A stretch of 64,000 nt of DNA from the NCBI RefSeq assembly GCF_014873485.1, contig NZ_JADBDT010000001.1, positions 992,001-1,056,000 of the forward strand. The letters are read 5' to 3'. Source of the stretch: Sphingopyxis sp. OAS728. Lineage in GTDB: Bacteria; Pseudomonadota; Alphaproteobacteria; Sphingomonadales; Sphingomonadaceae. The notes below the pieces were generated by a model. It was not told the origin of the DNA, ran no database searches, and saw nothing but the letters and a program-made list of their open reading frames with translations. Numbering within the stretch: position 1 is the first letter of the stretch; the number at the start of each line of letters is the position of its first letter. The translations under genes and the position numbers were made by a program. Of the stretch, positions 29,201-38,085 are shown piece by piece.

Positions 29201-29202
29201 GG

Positions 29203-30489
29203 TCAGCCGTGCTCCGCCTGCGCGGCCGCGAGCATGACGAGGATCGGGTGCGGCTCGAGTGTCGCGCGGCGCCCCGCGACTGCGGCAAAGGCTCCGTCGG
29301 CGGCGGCAACCGTGGCGTCGATGTCCGCCTCGGTCATCGCGGCGCACAGGAACATATTGTGCCAGGGGTGCATATAAATGCCGCGTGCCAGCATCTCTTC
29401 GGCCCAGCCGTAACCGACGCGGAAATCGGGGTCGTCCGCGAACATGATCTGCGGCATCTGGACCGGGCCGGTCTGGCGCAGGGTGAAACCATGTTTTGCC
29501 GCCGCCACGTCGAGCCCGTTGCGCAGCCGCTCGCCGAGCGTGACGCTGTGCTCGAGATAGTCGCTCTCGCGGATGATCCGCAGCGTCTCGATCGCCGCCG
29601 CCATCGGCACCGCCGACAGCCAGAAGGAGCCGGTCGCATAGATAGCGCCCGCGCCGTCGCGGCAGCGGTCCGATCCGAGCAGCGCCGAAATCGGGTGGCC
29701 GTTGGCAAAGCATTTGCCCCATGCGGAAAGGTCCGGCTGGACTCCGAGGTCGCTCCAGCTGCTGCCGCGCGCAAGACGGAAGCCCGCGCGGACCTCGTCG
29801 ACGATCAGCATCGCGCCGGTTTCGTCGCAGAGCTCGCGGGCTCGGCGGGCATAAGCCGGATCGGGCGCCTCCTGATCGATGAAGGCGTCGTGGCGGAAGG
29901 GCGAGGCGAAGATCGCGGCGAGGTCGTCGCCGGCGGCTGCCACCGCCGCTTCCAGACTGACGACGTCGTTATAGGCATAGTTGCGCACATGCGCCCGGTC
30001 TTCGGCCACCGTGCCCGCGGGGATCGGCGTGCACCAGGGCGCGGCACCGTGATACGCGCCCTGCGCGACCAGCACGATGCGCTTGCCCGTCTGCGCCCGC
30101 GCGCTGCTCATCGCCATCGTCGTCGCGTCGGTGCCATTCTTGCAGAACATCGCCCAGTCGGCATGCTCGACCATCGACACCAAAGTTTCGGCCAGCTCGA
30201 CCATCAGCGGCGACGGCCCGGTCAGCGTGTCGCCCAGTTCCGCCTGCGCCTGCGCCGCGGCTTCGACGCGCGCGTCGCGATAACCGAGCAGGCTGGGGCC
30301 ATAGGCGCACATATAGTCGAGATAGCGGTTGCCGTCGGCATCCCAGATATAGGCACCCTCGGCCTTGCTGAAGAATTGCGGGAAGCTGGCGGGCAGCATC
30401 CGCACCGATTCATGTCCGTACATCCCGTTCGGGATCACTTTCAGCGCGCGCGCGCGCAGCGCCGCATCCTGTACTCGGCTCATATCCAT
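29203..30489 (-). CDS. Class III aminotransferase, glutamate-1-semialdehyde aminomutase-like
   Basis: A 428-residue PLP enzyme of fold type I. PLP-binding features: DEVRAGFR with Asp231 contacting the cofactor, Lys259 in LSAWGKCFANGHP forming the Schiff base, and MFCKNGTDATTMA contributing the phosphate cup. The overall pattern (FFSKAEGAYIWDADGNRYLDYM, YATGSFWLSAVPMAAAIETL) is that of the GSA-aminomutase subgroup, which also contains transaminases of amino alcohols, beta-amino acids and amino sugars. A true hemL is expected with other tetrapyrrole genes, not here, so a catabolic transaminase is more likely. The start is next to the TonB receptor gene (12-base gap). Confidence 0.92.
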   Translation of the reverse strand: MDMSRVQDAALRARALKVIPNGMYGHESVRMLPASFPQFFSKAEGAYIWDADGNRYLDYMCAYGPSLLGYRDARVEAAAQAQAELGDTLTGPSPLMVELAETLVSMVEHADWAMFCKNGTDATTMAMSSARAQTGKRIVLVAQGAYHGAAPWCTPIPAGTVAEDRAHVRNYAYNDVVSLEAAVAAAGDDLAAIFASPFRHDAFIDQEAPDPAYARRARELCDETGAMLIVDEVRAGFRLARGSSWSDLGVQPDLSAWGKCFANGHPISALLGSDRCRDGAGAIYATGSFWLSAVPMAAAIETLRIIRESDYLEHSVTLGERLRNGLDVAAAKHGFTLRQTGPVQMPQIMFADDPDFRVGYGWAEEMLARGIYMHPWHNMFLCAAMTEADIDATVAAADGAFAAVAGRRATLEPHPILVMLAAAQAEHG

Positions 30490-30501
30490 CTCGCTTGTTG
30501 A

Positions 30502-32733
30502 TCAGAATTTCAGGACGGCCTGAACGCCATAGGTGGCGGGGTCGTTGTAATTGAGCTGGTCCATCGTCACGACCGGCGAAATATAGGTGATGTAGCGCGT
30601 GCCGGTGAAGTTCTTCGCCCACAGCGCAATCTCGATATCCTCGTCGGGCGACAGCCACGACAGGCGCGCATTGGCGGTGCCATAGGGCTTCACGCGATTG
30701 GCCCGCACATTGTCGGGCGTCAGATAGGTTTCGGACTGAAGGCTGCCGTCGACGCGCAGCCGCAGCGCGCTGTCGCCGGGAAGCGGCTGGGTCAGCGAGA
30801 AACCGGCCGAGATTGCCACCTCGGGCGCGTTGACCAGCTTGTTGCCCGAATAATCGTCCGCCGCGAGTGCAGTGAAATCCTTGTAGCGTGCATGCAGCAG
30901 GCTGGCGTTGACGAACGCGTTGAAGTTGCGCGACGGCTGCGCCTGCAACTCGACCTCGAGACCGTAGAGTTCGGCATTGCCCGCGTTGAGCTTGCGCTGC
31001 ACCGGCAGCACGCCCGACGTGTCGAAGACAAACACCTGCAGGTCCCGATAATCATAATAGAAGGCAGCGGCGTTGAAGCGCAGCTTGCGATCGAGCAGGT
31101 CGCTCTTGAACCCCGCCTCATAGGCATAGAGTTTTTCCGAACGGAAGGGCTGGAGCTGCGCCGGGTCGCTCGACGAGCCGCCCGCGAAACCGCCGCTGTT
31201 ATACCCCTTCGACGACGAGGCATAGAACAGCAGATTGTCGGTCGCCTGGAACGACAACGCCGCGCGCCACGACAAATCCTTGAAGGTCTTCGATCCCGTG
31301 AAATCGAGTACCGGCACGGTAATCACGTCGTCGAAAAAGCTGTGGAAATCGAAATCGATGCTGTCGCGCGAATAGCGCAGCCCGCCGGTCAGCGTCAGCC
31401 GGTCGGTCAGCTTGACGTCGGCCTGCGCGAAGGCGGCCCAGCTTTCGGTCTTCTGCGTATAGGGATAGGCGAAATTGCCGATCGAATTGACCGGATCGAG
31501 CGTCCCGAGCAGGTCGTCGGGATCGCGGAAGACGCGCAGGATGTCGAACGCGCTTTCGGTGACCAGCTTGTCGTGGAAATAATAGCCGCCGACGATCCAG
31601 TTGACCGCATTGTCCCCCTTCGACTGGAGGCGGATTTCCTGGCTGAACTGCTGCGGCCGGTCGATATAGGTCGCGGTCAGCACATTGTTCGGGCTGGCGT
31701 CGGTGTCCTCGACCGTGGTGCGGCGAACCTGTTCATAGGCGCTGATCGAGGTCAGCGAAACGCCGCCCATGTCGATGCTCGCGGTCAGCGAACCACCGAA
31801 CACATTGACACGCTCCTGCCCCTCAACGTCATAATCGCCGGCGTTGAGGTCGCCGTCCGTGTCGGCATAGCCAAGGCCGTCGAGCGGTACACCGTCGGCG
31901 AAATTCGGGTTGCCGGCAAAGTCGATTCCCGATCCGCGATGCTGGAACTGCCGCGCGCCGCCGCGGTTCTGTCCGCCATGGACGATCGCGCGGATCAGGA
32001 TATCCGAACTCGGCGTAAAGTCGACGATCGCGCGGCCGGCCCACATGTCGAGATCGTTAAGCTTGTTCCCGGTGACGCGGTTGAGCAGCCAGCCGTCGCG
32101 GCGGAGGTACGTGCCCGCGACGCGCGCCTTCAGCACGTCGCCGGCGATCGGCCCGCCGACGCCGCCTTCGACCTGCACTTCGTTGAAGCGGCCATATGAC
32201 AGGGCGGCATTGGCGCTGAACTCGTCGGTCGGCTTGCGCGACGAAAAGCGGATCGCCCCTGCGGTCGTGTTGCGGCCGTAAAGCGTGCCCTGCGGCCCTT
32301 TCAACACCTCGATCCCGTCGCTGTCGAAAACGTTGAACAGCTTGCCGGCATTCGCGCCGAGGAAGACGTCGTCGACATAGACGCCGACCGCGCCGGTGGT
32401 GTTCGAGTTGAAGTCACCGATGCCGACGCCGCGCAGGAACAGCGAGGTCGTCGTCGCCGACGTGCCCGCCTGCGACGACAGGCCGGGGACGAGGATCGAC
32501 AGGTCGCGTGGATCGCGGATACCGACCTCGGTCAGCGCTTCGCCGCTGATCGCCGTGATGCTGATCGGGACATCCTGGATATTCTGCTCGCGCCGCTGCG
32601 CGGTGACGACAATCTCGCCGATCCCGTCGTCGGCCGGCGCGGCCTCCGCCGATGCGCCCCCATCCTGCGCAAAGACCGTCACCGGTGCGAACGCCAGCAG
32701 CGAGACCGAAAGCAATGCAAAACCGCGTGTCAT
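30502..32733 (-). CDS. TonB-dependent outer-membrane receptor
   Basis: 743 residues from ATG 32733, preceded by GGAGAAGGGG; ATG 32751 is an alternative. A signal peptide (MTRGFALLSVSLLAFAP, cleavage after FAQ) is followed by the TonB box EIVVTAQRREQ and the plug: QDVPISITAISGEAL, RGVGIGDFNSNTTGAVGVYV, EVLKGPQGTLYGRNTTAGAI. About 22 barrel strands follow, ending in QAVLKF with the terminal aromatic. It imports an unknown ligand across the outer membrane with TonB energy. First gene of the minus-strand unit with aminotransferase, kinase and aldolase, and divergent from the TetR gene: the ligand is likely the source of the catabolic substrate. Confidence 0.95.
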   Translation of the reverse strand: MTRGFALLSVSLLAFAPVTVFAQDGGASAEAAPADDGIGEIVVTAQRREQNIQDVPISITAISGEALTEVGIRDPRDLSILVPGLSSQAGTSATTTSLFLRGVGIGDFNSNTTGAVGVYVDDVFLGANAGKLFNVFDSDGIEVLKGPQGTLYGRNTTAGAIRFSSRKPTDEFSANAALSYGRFNEVQVEGGVGGPIAGDVLKARVAGTYLRRDGWLLNRVTGNKLNDLDMWAGRAIVDFTPSSDILIRAIVHGGQNRGGARQFQHRGSGIDFAGNPNFADGVPLDGLGYADTDGDLNAGDYDVEGQERVNVFGGSLTASIDMGGVSLTSISAYEQVRRTTVEDTDASPNNVLTATYIDRPQQFSQEIRLQSKGDNAVNWIVGGYYFHDKLVTESAFDILRVFRDPDDLLGTLDPVNSIGNFAYPYTQKTESWAAFAQADVKLTDRLTLTGGLRYSRDSIDFDFHSFFDDVITVPVLDFTGSKTFKDLSWRAALSFQATDNLLFYASSSKGYNSGGFAGGSSSDPAQLQPFRSEKLYAYEAGFKSDLLDRKLRFNAAAFYYDYRDLQVFVFDTSGVLPVQRKLNAGNAELYGLEVELQAQPSRNFNAFVNASLLHARYKDFTALAADDYSGNKLVNAPEVAISAGFSLTQPLPGDSALRLRVDGSLQSETYLTPDNVRANRVKPYGTANARLSWLSPDEDIEIALWAKNFTGTRYITYISPVVTMDQLNYNDPATYGVQAVLKF

Positions 32734-32886
32734 CGACGTCCCCTTCTCCATATCGGAATATTTTCCGGTTTTGTGAATGCGAATCCGCCAACCTGTCAAG
32801 AAAATTTCAAAACCGCCCGTTATATTCGGAATTTTTGTTGATTTATGCGCGATTTTCCCAATGATGGCGCGATGACAGGAGCGCGC

Positions 32887-33546
32887 ATGACCAAGAATGA
32901 GGTAGCCAAGGCCGAAATCAGGCGCCCCGCCCAGAAGCGAAGCCGGGCGCGGTTCGAGGCGATTCTCGATGGCGCCGAACGGTTGCTCGATACGCTGCCG
33001 CCCGCCGCGATCAGCATCCCGGCGATCGCGACCGAGGTCGGCATCTCGCCGCCGTCGATCTATCACTTCTTCCCCGAACCGCAGCTCGTGTTCAGCGCGC
33101 TTGCCGAACGCTATCTAAAGCGTTTCGAGGAAGGGGTGCTGACCGAAGTGCCCGAAGGCGTCGAAAGCTGGCAGGACCTCCAGACGCTCCAGTATCGCGC
33201 GGGCCAGAAATGGTTCAACGACCATCCGGCGGCGCGGCAAGTGCTGCTCGAAGGCCCGGCCTGGTCGTCGGACATCCGGCTGCAGGATCTCGACAGCAAT
33301 TTCGTTACCGCAGGACGCAGCATCGAATTGATGACGCAGATGTTCGTGATGCCAGAGATTCCCGACCTTCACGATCGACTGATCGAGGTCATCGTCATCA
33401 ACGACGCCATCTGGGCACTGTCGATCCATCGCCACGGCCACATCACCGACGAAATGGAAGAACAGGCCCGCCGCGCGCGGATCGCCTATTCGCGCACCTT
33501 CCTGCCCGAATATCTGCCGCTTCGCGCGAAGGACCAGCCCGCGTGA
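32887..33546 (+). CDS. TetR-family transcriptional regulator
   Basis: 219 residues from ATG 32887, preceded by AGGAG; upstream ATGs at 32845 and 32872 have poorer sites. The N-terminal helix-turn-helix is RFEAILDGAERLLD, then ISIPAIATEVGISPPSIYHF, the last helix being the recognition helix. The C-terminal ligand-binding domain is unlike any subgroup I can name. It is divergent from the TonB receptor operon (153-base gap) and overlaps the MFS gene by 4 bases, so it is probably the local repressor of both units, released by the imported compound or a derivative. Confidence 0.92.
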   Translation: MTKNEVAKAEIRRPAQKRSRARFEAILDGAERLLDTLPPAAISIPAIATEVGISPPSIYHFFPEPQLVFSALAERYLKRFEEGVLTEVPEGVESWQDLQTLQYRAGQKWFNDHPAARQVLLEGPAWSSDIRLQDLDSNFVTAGRSIELMTQMFVMPEIPDLHDRLIEVIVINDAIWALSIHRHGHITDEMEEQARRARIAYSRTFLPEYLPLRAKDQPA

Positions 33547-34685
33547 TCGCGGCGGGTACGGTCGTCAGCGGCCGCACGCTCGCCCTTTCGATCCTCATCG
33601 GCTCGTGCGCGCTGCTCGTGCTCGGCGTGCACCCCGTACTGCTCGGTGCGCTGGTGCAGGAGGGGCGCCTTGCCGACGCGCAGGTCGGCAATCTGGTGAC
33701 GATCGAGATGCTCGCGATCGTCCCCGGCTCGCTCGCCGGCATCGCCCTGCTCCGTCGCGCCAGCGCGCGCGTCGTCGCGATCGCGGCAGGCCTGGCGATG
33801 GCGGCGATCAATATCCTCCTGTTGGGCCAATCGGGCATGTCGATCTTGTCCATCGCTCGCGCGTTTGCCGGATTCAGCGAGGGCGTCCTCGTCGCGATCG
33901 CGTTGGTTGCCATATCGCGCGTTATGCGGGTCGAACGCGCCAGCGCGATCTTTCTTGCGGTCCAGACGCTGATGCAGGCGGTCGTGGCGGCCGCTCTGCC
34001 CGCAATCGCCATCGCCGGGTCGCGCGTCGACGCCGCGCTGATCGCGCTGGCGATCGCGGGGGTGATCGCCGCAGCAGCCGCGCTGGCACTACCCGCCGCC
34101 CTCCGCCCGACCGAGCCCGACGGCGAACGCGGCGCGTTGACGCCCGCCAGCCTGACCGCCCTCACCTGCGCCGGCCTGTTCCTCGGCGCGATCGTGTCGG
34201 TGTGGGGCTATTTCGGGCTCTGGCTCATCCACTATGGCTATCCGCCGACCTTCGAGGGGACCGCCGTCTCGCTCTGCCTCGTGGCGCAGGTCGTCGGCGC
34301 GCTCGCGGCGGCACGCTTCGGTGAGAGCCTGCCCAACCGCCGGACCATCGTTTCCTGCGCAATGACCGCCGCGGCGCTGGTCGGCGCCTTCTATCTCGCG
34401 CGCGGCAACGCGGCGGCGATCATCATCGTCAGTATCGCCTTCGGCTTCGTCTGGCTGTTCACCCTGCCCTTTTTTGCAGGCTGGCTCATCGAGATCGACC
34501 CCGGCCGGCGCGCCGTTCTCTATCTTACCGCATTCCAGCTTGGCGGGGCCGCCCTTCTCCCCTCGATCGCCGGCATGGCTGTAGGAGCCTACTCGATCAA
34601 TGCAGCGCTAGCGTTCGCCGGTTGCGCCTTCCTGCTTCTCGCGACCGCAGCAAGCCTCTCAAACAAGGTAAAATTCGCTAGCTGA
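33543..34685 (+). CDS. MFS transporter in the aminotransferase/kinase/aldolase cluster
   Basis: A 380-residue, about 12-helix carrier from GTG 33543, overlapping the TetR stop by 4 bases (GTGA). Small MFS proteins of this length resemble sugar or aromatic-acid permeases; no signature fixes the subfamily. FAGFSEGVLVAIALVAISR and GWLIEIDPGRRAVLYLTAF are features of helices 4-5 and 10. It most likely carries the substrate from periplasm to cytoplasm after the TonB receptor brings it through the outer membrane, which is inferred from context only. Confidence 0.85.
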   Translation: MIAAGTVVSGRTLALSILIGSCALLVLGVHPVLLGALVQEGRLADAQVGNLVTIEMLAIVPGSLAGIALLRRASARVVAIAAGLAMAAINILLLGQSGMSILSIARAFAGFSEGVLVAIALVAISRVMRVERASAIFLAVQTLMQAVVAAALPAIAIAGSRVDAALIALAIAGVIAAAAALALPAALRPTEPDGERGALTPASLTALTCAGLFLGAIVSVWGYFGLWLIHYGYPPTFEGTAVSLCLVAQVVGALAAARFGESLPNRRTIVSCAMTAAALVGAFYLARGNAAAIIIVSIAFGFVWLFTLPFFAGWLIEIDPGRRAVLYLTAFQLGGAALLPSIAGMAVGAYSINAALAFAGCAFLLLATAASLSNKVKFAS

Positions 34686-34713
34686 CAATGGCCTTGGGCA
34701 TTGTCCGCTTTTT
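34684..34713 (+). terminator. Probable terminator after the MFS gene
   Basis: GACAATG (34684-34690) pairs with CATTGTC (34699-34705) around an 8-base loop, followed by CGCTTTTTG. It overlaps the MFS stop codon. The same segment can alternatively pair GTCCGCTT (34703-34710) with AAGCGGAC (34730-34737). Confidence 0.5.
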
Positions 34714-34811
34714 GATAGCCTGTTTCGTCAAGCGGACACGTAGGGCGCAGATTATGTCGCCAGCGACAAAGCCTCTGGCAGATTTGTGCGCTGCAGCGTA
34801 AAGGCGCGATC

Positions 34812-35393
34812 ATGAGGATCGCGATCATCGATACCAGCGCAGGGCGAGCGGCGGTCATATCCGACGGCCTGCGCGAGGCGGGCCTCGATGATCTCGTACT
34901 GGTCGACACGTCCAGACCACTTGTAGCCCAAATCGAGGCGGCGACGCCCGACGTCGTGCTCATCAACCTCGAAAACCCTAGTCGCGACCTGCTCGAGGAC
35001 TTCTTCGCCATGTCGCGTGCATTGGCGCGGCCGATCGCGATGTTCGTCGACCAGAGCGATGCCGAGGCGACCGGCGCGGCGATCGATGCCGGGGTGTCGG
35101 CCTATGTCGTCGATGGCTTGTCCAAGCAACGCATCAAGCCTGTCGTCGATCTCGCGGTGCGGCGGTTCCAGGCCTTTTCGCGGCTCCAGCGCGAACTCGA
35201 CGACGCCAAGAACGCACTCGCCGAACGTGCCGTCATCGACAAGGCCAAGGCGATCCTGATGAAAAGGCGGCAGATCGACGAGCCGGAAGCTTATGCCCTG
35301 CTCCGCGGGCAGGCGATGCGCACCAATCGTCGCATCTCAGAGATTGCCGAAGCGATCGTCACCAGCGAAGCGCTGATGGGAGACATGGAATGA
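34812..35393 (+). CDS. nasT: Nitrate/nitrite antitermination regulator NasT (ANTAR)
   Basis: A 193-residue protein: a receiver-like N-terminal domain (MRIAIIDTSAGRAAVIS, with poorly kept phosphorylation residues) and a C-terminal ANTAR RNA-binding domain at about residues 130-188 (ERAVIDKAKAILMKRRQIDE, EAYALLRGQAMRTNRRISEI). In NasST systems NasT binds paired hexaloop hairpins in the nas leader RNA and prevents termination; NasS sequesters it when nitrate or nitrite is absent. It overlaps nasS by 4 bases, and a matching leader is visible at 36711-36817. Confidence 0.95.
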   Translation: MRIAIIDTSAGRAAVISDGLREAGLDDLVLVDTSRPLVAQIEAATPDVVLINLENPSRDLLEDFFAMSRALARPIAMFVDQSDAEATGAAIDAGVSAYVVDGLSKQRIKPVVDLAVRRFQAFSRLQRELDDAKNALAERAVIDKAKAILMKRRQIDEPEAYALLRGQAMRTNRRISEIAEAIVTSEALMGDME

Positions 35394-36601
35394 CCGGCGA
35401 GCGCTTCCGTATCGGCTTCCTTCCGCTCGTCGACGCGGCGTTGCCGGTTCTCGCCCACGAACTAGGCTTCGGTGCCGCCGAGGGCGTCGCCATCGACCTT
35501 GTCCGCGACATGACCTGGGCGACCGTGCGCGACCGGTTACTCTATGGCCATACCGACGCCGCGCACATGATCGCGCCGCTTGCCATCGCAACGACGCTGG
35601 GGAAAGACCGCCCCGCCGTACCCCTCGCTGTGCCGTTCGTTCTGGGTCTCAACGGCAATGCCGTCACCTTCTCGGCCAGGTTGGCGGCAGAGACCGGTCT
35701 GACCGGCGCGCTGGGTGACCCGATCCGGATCGGCGCGGCGCTGAAGCAGGTGGCGGATGCACGGCTTGCAGCGAGCAAACCGCTGCGCTTCGGCGTCGTC
35801 CATCGCTATTCGAGCCACAATTACATGCTGCGCTACTGGCTCGCGGGCGTGGGCATTCGTCCCGATCAGGATATCGAAATCGTCGTCACCAGCCCGCCCT
35901 TCGCCGCCGACGCGCTCGCGGCGGGCGAAGTCGACGGGATCTGCGTCGGCGAACCGTGGAACTCGATCGCGGTCGATCGCGGCGTCGGGCATATCGCATT
36001 GGCAACGGCGCAGATCTGGCGCCGCGGCGTCGAGAAGGTGCTCGCGATGCGCGAAACCATTCTCAACGAACGCCGCGACGCGGTCGAAGCGCTGATCCGC
36101 GCGCTGCATGCGGCAGCAGCGCGTTTCGTCGAACCCGGCGCGGCCGAGGAAAGCGCCGACATATTGGCACGGCCCGAATATCTCGACGCGCCGCGCGATG
36201 CCGTCTTGCGCGCGGTCACCGACCGCATCCGGCTTGTCCCCGGCGGCGAGCCGATTCACTATCCCGATTTCATGTTCCAGTATCGCGAGGCCGCCAATTT
36301 TCCGTGGCGCAGCCAGGCCGCGTGGCTCTATTCGCAGATGGTCCGCTGGGATTATATGGCGTTCGACGACACCGAGGCAGCGGCGGCCGGCAATGTCTTC
36401 CGCCCCGACGTCTACCGCGCCGCGCTTGCAGGCTCCGGCGCGCCCCTGCCCGGCGCGAGTTCGAAACTCGAAGGCGGGCTCGACGAGCCGATCGGCGCCG
36501 GTTCGACACAGGGCCGCCTCACGCTCGGTAGCGACCGCTTTTTCGACGGCCGCGCCTTTGATCCCGACGACATCGAGACCTATCTCGCTGAACTTCCCTA
36601 G
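35390..36601 (+). CDS. nasS: Nitrate/nitrite sensor NasS
   Basis: A 403-residue protein of the NrtA/CmpA/NasS periplasmic-binding fold, but without a signal peptide, so it acts in the cytoplasm. Motifs: RIGFLPLVDAALPVLAHELGF, HMIAPLAIATTLG, GEPWNSIAVDRGVGHIAL. NasS holds NasT inactive and releases it on binding nitrate or nitrite. The 4-base overlap with nasT and lack of transport partners exclude a transport role. It is followed by a 249-base gap holding the leader of the nas operon. Confidence 0.93.
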   Translation: MTGERFRIGFLPLVDAALPVLAHELGFGAAEGVAIDLVRDMTWATVRDRLLYGHTDAAHMIAPLAIATTLGKDRPAVPLAVPFVLGLNGNAVTFSARLAAETGLTGALGDPIRIGAALKQVADARLAASKPLRFGVVHRYSSHNYMLRYWLAGVGIRPDQDIEIVVTSPPFAADALAAGEVDGICVGEPWNSIAVDRGVGHIALATAQIWRRGVEKVLAMRETILNERRDAVEALIRALHAAAARFVEPGAAEESADILARPEYLDAPRDAVLRAVTDRIRLVPGGEPIHYPDFMFQYREAANFPWRSQAAWLYSQMVRWDYMAFDDTEAAAAGNVFRPDVYRAALAGSGAPLPGASSKLEGGLDEPIGAGSTQGRLTLGSDRFFDGRAFDPDDIETYLAELP

Positions 36602-36710
36602 CTTTTCCTTTTATGCTGCACCTGCGAAATAACTACTTGCGGCAAAGCCGCGAATCAGGCAGCTTTAACGCACTCGGCAAGGCTGCCGGGGCAGGATAAG
36701 GCGGCGCCGG

Positions 36711-36782
36711 TTCCAACGAGGGGATCGAACCGCAGGCGGACGGGGAGCCATTCCCCGCAATCCCAACAGGCAATGAAGCCGT
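36711..36782 (+). promoter_or_regulatory. Tandem hexaloop hairpins, NasT (ANTAR) target
   Basis: Two hairpins carry the ANTAR-target pattern of a six-base loop with A at position 1 and G at position 4. P1 is TTCC-AACGAG-GGGA (36711-36724). P2 is GGC-AATGAA-GCC (36769-36780), extended by AC/GT with one bulged A to 36766-36782. The conserved loop bases match the published NasT/EutV target rule as I know it. They are followed at 36800 by a terminator hairpin, which NasT binding would prevent from forming or acting. Confidence 0.75.
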
Positions 36783-36799
36783 CAGGATGCGCCCGCATG

Positions 36800-36822
36800 G
36801 CCGCCGTCCTGGCGGCTTTTTT
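36800..36822 (+). terminator. Attenuator terminator of the nas operon leader
   Basis: GCCGCC (36800-36805), loop GTCCT, GGCGGC (36811-36816), then TTTTTTATT. It ends about 30 bases before the transporter start and directly follows the P1/P2 hairpins, the layout expected for NasT-controlled antitermination. Confidence 0.9.
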
Positions 36823-36850
36823 ATTGCCCGTCACACAAAGGGGACGGACG

Positions 36851-38083
36851 ATGACGACTGCAACCACGGAGGCCGCGGCTTCCAAATCGAGCTTCTGGGC
36901 GAGCGGGCACTGGCCGACGCTGATCGCCGCCTTTCTCTATTTCGATCTCGCCTTCATGGTCTGGGTCATCCTCGGCCCGCTCGCGCCTTCGATTTCCGAC
37001 GATCTTGGCCTGACGCCGGCGCAAAAGGGACTGATGGTCGCGGTCCCGACGCTCGCCGGCGCGGTGCTGCGCGTCGTAAACGGGCTTCTCGTCGACCGCA
37101 TCGGGCCGAAGCGCTCGGGCGCGATCAGCCAGGTCATCGTCATCGCCGGGCTTTTTGCCGCCTGGTTCTTCGGCGTCCACAGTTTCGCGGGCACGCTTGC
37201 GCTCGGCGTCATCCTCGGCTTTGCGGGCGCGAGCTTCGCGATCGCGCTGCCGCTCGCCAGCCGCTGGTACCCCCCCGAGCATCAGGGCAAGGCGATGGGC
37301 CTTGCCGGCATGGGCAATTCGGGCACCGTGCTCGCCGCGCTCTTCGCCCCCGGCCTCGCCAAGCTGTTCGGCTGGAACGCGGTGCTCGGCCTCGCCTGCA
37401 TCCCGCTGACGATCGTCTTCTTCATCTACCTCGCGATGGCGAAGGATGCGCCGGGCGCGCCGGCGCCGAAAAAGCTGGTCGACTATTTCCAGCCGCTCAA
37501 GACCGCCGACGCCTGGTGGTTGATGGCCTTCTACTCGGTGACGTTCGGCGGCTTCGTCGGCCTCGCCGCCTCGCTCCCCATCTATTTCACCGACCAGTTC
37601 CATCTGACCCCGGTGATGGCAGGATATTGCACCGCGGCCTGCGTATTCGCCGGATCGCTGGTGCGGCCGATGGGCGGCGCGCTCGCGGACAAGATCGGCG
37701 GCGTGAAGGCGCTGATGGCCGTATTTGTCGTCGCGGCCCTTGCCCTCGCCGGCGTACCGCAAGCGGATACGTTGCCCGCCGCGCTCGGCCTGTTCGTGGT
37801 TGCGATGCTCGCGCTCGGCACCGGCAACGGCTCCGTGTTCCAGCTCGTCCCGCAGCGTTTCTCTGCGGAAATCGGCGTGATGACCGGCCTTGTCGGCATG
37901 GCGGGCGGCGTCGGCGGCTTCTACCTCGCCTCTTCGCTCGGCTTTGCAAAGCAGTGGAGCGGCAGCTTCGGCCCCGGCTTCTACATCTTCGCGGGGCTCG
38001 CGGTCGCGGCGTTGGTCGGGCTGATCTTCGTCAAGGGCCAGTGGCGCGCAACGTGGGGCGCAGCCGAAGGCGTGCGGATCTAG
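36851..38083 (+). CDS. narK: Nitrate/nitrite MFS transporter
   Basis: A 410-residue, 12-helix carrier of the NarK/NasA nitrate porter family (the nas-operon paralogue is also called nasA in some species). Family signatures are GPLAPSISDDLGLTPAQKGL at helix 1-2 and FAGASFAIALPLASRWYPPE around helix 5, with the nitrate motif-like GNSGTVLAALFAPGLAKLFG. The start is ATG 36851 after GGGGACGGACG; an in-frame ATG at 36773 lies inside the leader hairpin P2 and is rejected. It takes up nitrate for the reductases downstream. First gene of the nas operon, just after the attenuator. Confidence 0.94.
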   Translation: MTTATTEAAASKSSFWASGHWPTLIAAFLYFDLAFMVWVILGPLAPSISDDLGLTPAQKGLMVAVPTLAGAVLRVVNGLLVDRIGPKRSGAISQVIVIAGLFAAWFFGVHSFAGTLALGVILGFAGASFAIALPLASRWYPPEHQGKAMGLAGMGNSGTVLAALFAPGLAKLFGWNAVLGLACIPLTIVFFIYLAMAKDAPGAPAPKKLVDYFQPLKTADAWWLMAFYSVTFGGFVGLAASLPIYFTDQFHLTPVMAGYCTAACVFAGSLVRPMGGALADKIGGVKALMAVFVVAALALAGVPQADTLPAALGLFVVAMLALGTGNGSVFQLVPQRFSAEIGVMTGLVGMAGGVGGFYLASSLGFAKQWSGSFGPGFYIFAGLAVAALVGLIFVKGQWRATWGAAEGVRI

Positions 38084-38085
38084 TC

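Noticed and set aside
29203..30489. Aminotransferase as the tetrapyrrole enzyme HemL
   Set aside because: It resembles the glutamate-1-semialdehyde aminomutase subgroup, but it is in an operon with a kinase, aldolase and TonB receptor, and alphaproteobacteria make 5-aminolevulinate by HemA (ALA synthase) instead.
36773..36850. N-terminal extension of the nitrate transporter from ATG 36773
   Set aside because: The codons lie inside hairpin P2 and the attenuator terminator and show no transporter sequence; ATG 36851 has a good ribosome site.
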